From Symbiodinium natans (lineage: Eukaryota; Sar; Dinophyceae; Suessiales; Symbiodiniaceae), in the NCBI GenBank assembly GCA_905221605.1, contig CAJNDS010002416.1, positions 1 to 64,000 on the forward strand: a DNA stretch of 64,000 bases, given 5' to 3'. How positions within the stretch are numbered: the first letter of the stretch is position 1; the number at the start of each line of letters is the position of its first letter. Under the pieces are notes generated by a model that was given only the letters and a program-made list of their open reading frames with translations, made no database searches and was not told the origin of the DNA. Of the stretch, positions 59,531-64,000 are shown in pieces. The position numbers and the translations under genes are program-made.

Positions 59531-59570
59531 AGGATCTTCTGCGACGAGCAGGGGAGCTGGATGACCACAG
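59531..59570 (+). CDS. Gene C exon 11 (micro-exon)
   Basis: After CACCCCCCAAG the frame reads RIFCDEQGSWMTT to a GTCCGC donor. An alternative frame DLLRRAGELDDHRSAARF uses the AG|G two bases on. Short, so tentative. Confidence 0.35.
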
Positions 59571-59607
59571 GTCCGCCGCACGGTTTTTGGGGTCTAGGGT
59601 TTCCAAC

Positions 59608-59760
59608 CCCTAAACCCTAAACCCTAAACCCTAAACCCTAAACCCTAAACCCTAAACCCTAAACCCTAAACCCTAAACCCTAAACCCTAAACCCTAAACC
59701 CTAAACCCTAAACCCTAAACCCTAAACCCTAAACCCTAAACCCTAAACCCTAAACCCTAA
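59608..59760. repeat. (CCCTAAA)n C-strand array, about 22 units
   Basis: A clean 7-bp array, ending 12 bases before gene C exon 12. Confidence 0.97.
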
Positions 59761-59772
59761 AGTCCTGCTGAG

Positions 59773-59933
59773 GGCTTGCTACCAACACTTGAGAGCCCGA
59801 AGCTGTCCGAGCTTCGCGAGCGACCTGAGAGCACTGAACGTGCAGCCCAGGTAAAGCTGCGGCTGCTGGATGCTCCAAGGCAAGGCAAGGCCCACACTGG
59901 CCGTCAAGGCGGTCGAGCCTTTGAGTGTCAAAG
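59773..59933 (+). CDS. Gene C exon 12
   Basis: After GTCCTGCTGAG (AG|G) the frame reads GLLPTLESPKLSELRERPES, TERAAQ. It can end at CAG|GTAAAG (59850, phase 0) or continue VKLRLLDAPRQGKAHTGRQG to AAG|GTAAAG (59933). Both donors are canonical. Charged, helical sequence; no family recognised. Long antisense frames over 59750-60374 are shadows and repeat artefacts. Confidence 0.55.
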
Positions 59934-59989
59934 GTAAAGACCCGAAACCCAAGACAATTGCTCGTGCAACCTTGCCCCCCCCTCCCTTC

Positions 59990-60350
59990 CCGAGCTTTTT
60001 TGGGCTCCTCCCAGACCATTTCTGAGTTTTTGTGGCTTTTCTCGGACAATTTCTGGGCTCCTGAGCTTCTTGGGGGTCCTCCCAGCCATTTCTGAGCCTT
60101 TTTGGGCTTCTCCCAGACCATTTCCGAGCTTTTTTGGGCCTGTCCCAGACCATTTCTGAGCTTGTTTTGGGCTTCTCCCAGACCATTTCTGAGCTTTTTT
60201 CGGCTCGCTGCTCCCAGACCATTTCTGAGCGTTTTGGGCTTGTCTCAGACCATTTCTGAGCCTCTTTTGGGCTTCTCCCACGCAACTTCTGAGTTTTTTT
60301 CGGCTTCTCCCGGACCATTTCTGAGCTTTTCCAAGCCATTCCTCGCCACC
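59990..60350. repeat. ~33-bp minisatellite (CCCAGACCATTTCTGAGCTT)
   Basis: About ten units of TTTTTTGGGCTTCTCCCAGA and CCATTTCTGAGC, with a length variation of 30-40 bases. Antisense frames (KWSGRSPKK) are artefacts. Confidence 0.93.
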
Positions 60351-60600
60351 TGAACCGAGGATTTTCTGAACCATCGGCGGCCCTTTAAACCGAGGATTTC
60401 ACGTATAACTGGGGCCTTTCGTCTAAAGTCATCTTCACCACCTGAACCGGGGATACTATAGAACCGAGGATTTTACGTGTGACTGGGGCCTTCTCGTCTA
60501 AAGTCACCCTCGGAATTGGGGCTTATAAATCGTCGACGGCTTTGAACCGAGGATATTGCGTGCGAAGGCTATATACGGAAAGCGATAGCCCAGCAACTAT
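60351..60600. repeat. Two to three diverged ~95-bp repeats (GAACCGAGGAT...ACTGGGGCC)
   Basis: GAACCGAGGATTTTACGTGT, GACTGGGGCCTTCTCGTCTA and AAGTCA recur at 60390-60440 and 60462-60510, with a third partial copy near 60540. Confidence 0.75.
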
Positions 60601-60894
60601 ATAAAAACCCTAAGCCCGCCAAGGTTGAGATGTGGGTGGGCGGGTTGGGAGAGAGCGTTGTGCCTCGGCGCACACCACAACACACGTCCCGCGTTCTGGT
60701 GTGCGCGCAACGTTTAGCAAACCCTAAACCCTAAACCCCAAACCCCAAAGCTTGTATACACATAAATGGCCGAGCCCTCAATTCCACCGAAGCCCTTTAA
60801 CAAAAGCAGCAAATACCCTAAACCTTCAATCTCAAACCCCAGACTTTGCGCGCCAGACCCTAAACCCTAAATCCTAAACCTTCAATGCTAAACC

Positions 60895-60995
60895 CAAAAG
60901 CCTGAACCCTAAACCCTAAACCCTACCCCCTAAGCCCTAAGCCCTAAGCCCTAAGCCCTAAACCCTAAACCCTAAACCCTAAACCCTAAACCCTA
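60895..60995. repeat. C-strand array CCCTAAG/CCCTAAA
   Basis: About 13 units before gene C exon 13. Confidence 0.92.
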
Positions 60996-61034
60996 CACAA
61001 CGGCCACATCGCACGCGTCTCACTTAGACCTGAG

Positions 61035-61099
61035 GCCTTGGCAAGGGCAAGGGCAACCTCTGGCAGAGACTGGACCGTAGCACCGGCTTCATTTGAGAG
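61035..61099 (+). CDS. Gene C exon 13
   Basis: After GACCTGAG (AG|G) the frame reads ALARARATSGRDWTVAPASF then E, meeting GTTTAGATTTCAGGG at 61100. Upstream bases in the same frame (GHIARVSLRPE) are also open, so the acceptor could be earlier. Confidence 0.42.
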
Positions 61100-61299
61100 G
61101 TTTAGATTTCAGGGTTAGGGTTTAGGGTTTAGGGTTTAGGGGCTAGGGTCTAGGGTCTAGGGTTTATTGTTTAGGGTTTAGGGTTTACGTGTAGGGTTTC
61201 GGGTTTAGGGTGTGAGGGTTTAGGGTTTAGGGCTTAGAGTTCAGGGTTCAAGGTCTAAGCCTTTAGAGTTATCGCCCGTGTTGTAGGCAGTACAAACAG
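61100..61299. repeat. Gene C intron with G-strand tract
   Basis: TTTAGGG, TCTAGGG and TTCAGGG units lie at 61112-61255; no C-strand partner is present before the next exon. Confidence 0.85.
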
Positions 61300-61368
61300 G
61301 TGGCCTTGCAGTTGCAACTGCCTTTTGCTTCGAAGGGGGAACAGCCTAAGTTTGCTTTGGCATCGTCG
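61300..61368 (+). CDS. Gene C exon 14
   Basis: After TACAAACAG (AG|GT) the frame reads VALQLQLPFASKGEQPKFAL then ASS. The 3' end is uncertain (GC at 61370 or the stop at 61382). Not recognised. Confidence 0.45.
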
Positions 61369-61511
61369 TGCCTAGGACAAGATTAGGCGGACCGCTTGCC
61401 CCACTGATATCCTTTCGCGCCCCAGTCTGTTTTTCAAATTTGGTTTAGTTGGCGCGCTTTTCAAGTCTCCTCTCTCTCTCTCTCTCTCGCTCTCTCTCGC
61501 TCTCTTCAAAG

Positions 61512-61649
61512 AGCTCCACCAGCAGTGCACAGCATCATGTAAAGACTTCATCAAATGACACAAGCACCACCGGACACTTTGAACCCCAAGCGGGGTCGAT
61601 CCAAAAAGATGGACCCTCTTTTGAGTGTCCCATGGTAGTAAACAGCTGA
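61512..61649 (+). CDS. Candidate terminal exon (end of gene C?)
   Basis: After a long (CT)n tract ending TCTCTTCAAAG the frame reads SSTSSAQHHVKTSSNDTSTT, GHFEPQAGSIQKDGPSFECP, MVVNS and TGA. The pyrimidine tract of about 45 bases is an ideal acceptor context. Ser/Thr-rich, probably disordered C-terminus. Linkage to the upstream exons is inferred from strand and distance only. Confidence 0.5.
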   Translation, partial: SSTSSAQHHVKTSSNDTSTTGHFEPQAGSIQKDGPSFECPMVVNS

Positions 61650-62607
61650 ATAGTTTTATGGTGCCAGCAGCGGGCCATCCTTTCAGTCAGCCGGGCCGAG
61701 GAAGCCCCAATCTATAGCGATAGGTTGTAGGGGGGAGAAGCTTTGCGTCAAGCTGGGGGTAGGGAGTGAAGGCTTTGCGTCAAGACTGGGGTTTTGGGGA
61801 TTTGATATAAATCCCTAAACTTGGGATGTTCCCTTTAGGATTGTGATGATGGGATTCGGTGTTTCTCTTTCGCCCCCTCGCGACCAGGCCCTAAACCCTA
61901 AAGCCTAAACCCTGAGCCCTAAACCCTAAACCCTAAACCCTAAACCCTAAACCCTAAACCCTAAACCCTAAACCCTAAACCCTAAACCCTAAACCCTAAA
62001 CCCTAAACCCTAAACCCTAAACCCTAAACCCTAAACCCTAAACCCTAAACCCTAAACCCTAAACCCTAAACCCTAAACCCTAAACCCTAAACCCTAAACC
62101 CTAAACCCTAAACCCTAAACCCTAAACCCTAAACCCTAACCCTAAGCCCTAAACCCTGAATCCTAAACCCTCAACCCTCAACAAAACGCACGCTGAAATT
62201 CGACAAGCTTCAGCCGACCGGGTGCCTGCAACCAAGGGACGGGACAGAGCAAAGTTTAGGCTTGACGACACAACGTTACCGGCCCCCAGCTATACCCCCC
62301 TTGGGAATTAATTTATATTATAAACCCAAAGAGGATCTGAATCATATTATTCTTATTATGGTTCTAAAGGGAGTATAGCCAGTGCTGCGTCGTCGGTGTC
62401 ACTGCATAGTCGGCAGTGCATACACGGACTACCGAGCTCTGCTTTGCATGAAGTATGCCAAGAATGAGTATTTGCTGAGTGTCGTCAGATCGCTTGTGTT
62501 CACTTTGGTGTGCTCTGTAGTTGATAAAGACCGCGCATCTCGACAAGAGACGCAGGGAATGAACTCGGGGCAACACGGCAACACACACGTGCAGAAAGCT
62601 GCCACAG
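61650..62607. repeat. Intergenic or intron stretch with a long (CCCTAAA)n array
   Basis: Unique sequence to 61890 (with GCTTTGCGTCAAG repeated at 61740 and 61773), then about 40 C-strand units at 61890-62178, the longest clean C-strand array in the window. A possible exon at 62196-62255 (LKFDKLQPTGCLQPRDGTEQ) and AT-rich unique DNA follow. Confidence 0.85.
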
Positions 62608-63117
62608 CCCTGTACGTCTGACCACGACCAGGAGGTCAAAGAGATTTGCAAGAAGTACGCGGATGTTGACAAGTACAGATTCCCTAAAGGGACTGCTGAG
62701 AAGTCCATCTCAGCTGTCAAGGCAAGCAAGCAGTTCCTGCCCATCGAGCCTGAACACGCACCCTCGGCTTGGAGCTGGGGCGATGTCTTTTCTCGTCTTT
62801 CAGGCCATGGCAGTTTTGTTGAGCTTGACAAGTTCATCCTCAACAATTTTGAAGCCGGGTATCGCGATGAGAAGCCCTGCAAGAGTTCAGGAGTCTCCGA
62901 CCTTGTCGACAAAGACCGACTGAAGAGGATAAGCGAGTCCCTTTCAGCAGACAAGCCTACTGACGAACAAGGGACCAAAGGTGATGCAATGTTGCAGTGG
63001 GACAAAACTGCTCTATGCAAATTTGAAACATTGAGAATCCTCGCCTTGTCGCTCGCTCCGCTTCAGAAGCTTCAGGATGGACTGTGGGTCATCAGCAACG
63101 GGCTTCTGAGCCCACAT
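62608..63117 (+). CDS. Gene D exon, 170 codons, unidentified soluble protein
   Basis: The frame opens after GCTGCCACAG and runs 170 codons without a stop to a GTGAGA donor at 63118. It includes HDQEVKEICKKYADVDKYRF, SAWSWGDVFSRLSGHGSFVE, RDEKPCKSSGVSDLVDKDRL and LQKLQDGLWVISNGLLSPH. Acidic/Lys-rich composition and regular hydrophobic spacing indicate a folded cytosolic protein. It is by far the longest exon in the window and has ordinary third-position use. The overlapping 218-codon antisense frame is its shadow. No family recognised. Confidence 0.72.
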
Positions 63118-63379
63118 GTGAGAGAGAGAGAGGCGGTTTTTTGGTGATCGATGTCCACACACTGCGGGGGGGAGGGGGAGTTTCTCGCGCCCCGACGTGG
63201 AGCAAGGTCTTCGAGCCTGCCTTTTTTTGGGGGGTCATGTGCTGAGGAAGGGAAGGAGGGAGAGGGGGAGAGGGAGAGAGGGAGAGAGGCAAGAGAGAGG
63301 GAGAGAGGGAGACAGGGAAGAGAGAGGGAGAGGGGGAAGTGCTGGCTACTAACTTTTTGAAACACCAAACCCTACACAG
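63118..63379 (+). other. Gene D intron 1 (GT-AG, 262 bases) with purine-rich tract
   Basis: Starts GTGAGAGAGA and ends CCTACACAG. It contains a GGGAGAGGGAGAGA tract at 63250-63340 and no telomere repeats. It joins two phase-0 ends. Confidence 0.6.
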
Positions 63380-63509
63380 TACAAAGCACTGCGTGTTTCT
63401 TTAGTTGTGGCAAGTTTTAATGTTGATTTTTGCCGGTGCAAAAACAATAGCTTCAGTGAGCACCAACACGAGAAGGTGGAAGTGAGTCCATATCACTACA
63501 AAGCATATG
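63380..63509 (+). CDS. Gene D exon 2
   Basis: Reads YKALRVSLVVASFNVDFCRC, KNNSFSEHQHEKVEVSPYHY then KAY plus one base, ending at a GTATGT donor. Phase 0 in and phase 1 out. The start keeps the frame of the 170-codon exon. Confidence 0.65.
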
Positions 63510-63609
63510 GTATGTCTATCGAGTTTTCGCATAGGCGAAGGTCTTCTTTTAGCATTACTCATTTGATTTGTATTCTTTGTGTGGCCTTAAAATGACTCAC
63601 AGCGCGCAG
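63510..63609 (+). other. Gene D intron 2 (GT-AG, 100 bases)
   Basis: GTATGT donor, an AATGACTCAC branch-point-like motif, and a GCGCGCAG acceptor. The phase-1 junction makes Val. Confidence 0.6.
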
Positions 63610-63819
63610 TTGCGGGAGGATCTGCCATTGAAATCAGCAGAGAGGACGCGCTCAGGGTCACAATGTTGGCGGGAAAGCTCGCGGCCTTTCTGGCGGCATG
63701 GTGTTCTTCGTACCTAGCACTCGAGCCGGCCAGTCGTCACTCTAAACGCCGTTTTCGCCTTAAGCCTGAAACCGCAAGCCCCACAAGCCCCAGCCCGCGC
63801 CTTGCCAGGCAGTCAGCCG
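63610..63819 (+). CDS. Gene D exon 3
   Basis: Reads AGGSAIEISREDALRVTMLA, GKLAAFLAAW then a less protein-like Pro/Ser-rich stretch to a GTGAGG donor. The real exon may stop near 63698 (GTGTTC) and the rest be intron. The Gly-Gly-Ser and acidic helix continue the character of exon 1. Confidence 0.55.
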
Positions 63820-64000
63820 GTGAGGGTGCTCTTCCCTCCAAGCCTTGGGAAAACTGGCGCCTTGGCTGAAGGTCTTGTTGGGGTATGGGGCCGCAGTTGC
63901 CGACCCTAATTTAACCCCCCAAACCCGGAACCCGAAACCTTAAACCGCGTAGCCTGTACCGCCCTGCAGTTGGAATCTCGAGTTTCGGGGCTGCATGGGC
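63820..64000. other. Window end, weak telomere remnants
   Basis: Unique sequence with degenerate CCCAAA/CCCGAAA units at 63915-63945. No gene seen. Confidence 0.4.

Noticed and set aside
62364-63020. 218-codon antisense frame
   Set aside because: It mirrors the sense exon of gene D; the sense product has protein-like composition and phase-matched splice sites, the antisense product is Ser/Leu-rich without them.
1-64000. rRNA and tRNA genes
   Set aside because: I saw no segment resembling conserved rRNA blocks or a cloverleaf with A- and B-box motifs; a covariance-model scan would be decisive and could not be run.

Overview
The window looks like nuclear DNA of a unicellular alga, most likely a dinoflagellate. 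Evidence: the sequence is saturated with interstitial plant/dinoflagellate-type telomere repeat, (TTTAGGG)n and (CCCTAAA)n, and variants of it. Coding sequence occurs only as short islands of about 40-170 bases. In the one gene I can name, exons join at AG|G acceptors and often at GC donors, a splice-site style known from dinoflagellate genes. There is no bacterial gene layout, and I saw no rRNA or tRNA gene.

Layout. (1) 1-11 kb holds plus-strand micro-exons in telomere-like introns. Six exons between 5889 and 10331 join in frame into about 100 residues of the FAD-binding domain of xanthine dehydrogenase (XDH); two further exons just upstream may belong to it. The rest of the enzyme was not found. 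(2) 11.04-14.38 kb is a satellite block ((TTTTGC)n, (TAC)n, a GC-rich alternating ~112-bp tandem repeat). It recurs in the same orientation at 37.62-41.57 kb, directly after a 100-base N gap. (3) 14.4-20.2 kb has more micro-exons of unidentified genes, among them a possible first exon at 17158. (4) 20.4-37.5 kb is essentially exon-free and built of nested repeats: an AT-rich minisatellite, a giant inverted repeat (arms 21337-26614 and 26661-32033, 46-base loop), a second inverted repeat centred near 34.1 kb, and a 55-bp tandem array up to the gap. (5) 41.7-43.5 kb carries a hairpin element, an 8-bp array and a 21-bp minisatellite. (6) 43.5-61.7 kb has two or more unidentified plus-strand genes: a Cys-rich one (about 43.6-45.4 kb) and a long multi-exon one (about 50.9-61.6 kb). 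(7) 62.6-63.8 kb has an unidentified gene with a 170-codon exon and two phase-compatible GT-AG introns.

The most notable pattern is that many introns start in or next to a G-strand tract (TTTAGGG)n and end with a C-strand tract (CCCTAAA)n before the acceptor. Within one transcript these tracts are complementary, so such introns could fold into long hairpins that bring the splice sites together. This is inference from sequence; no expression data were available. Exon boundaries are read by eye from frame continuity and splice motifs, and coordinates may be off by a few bases.
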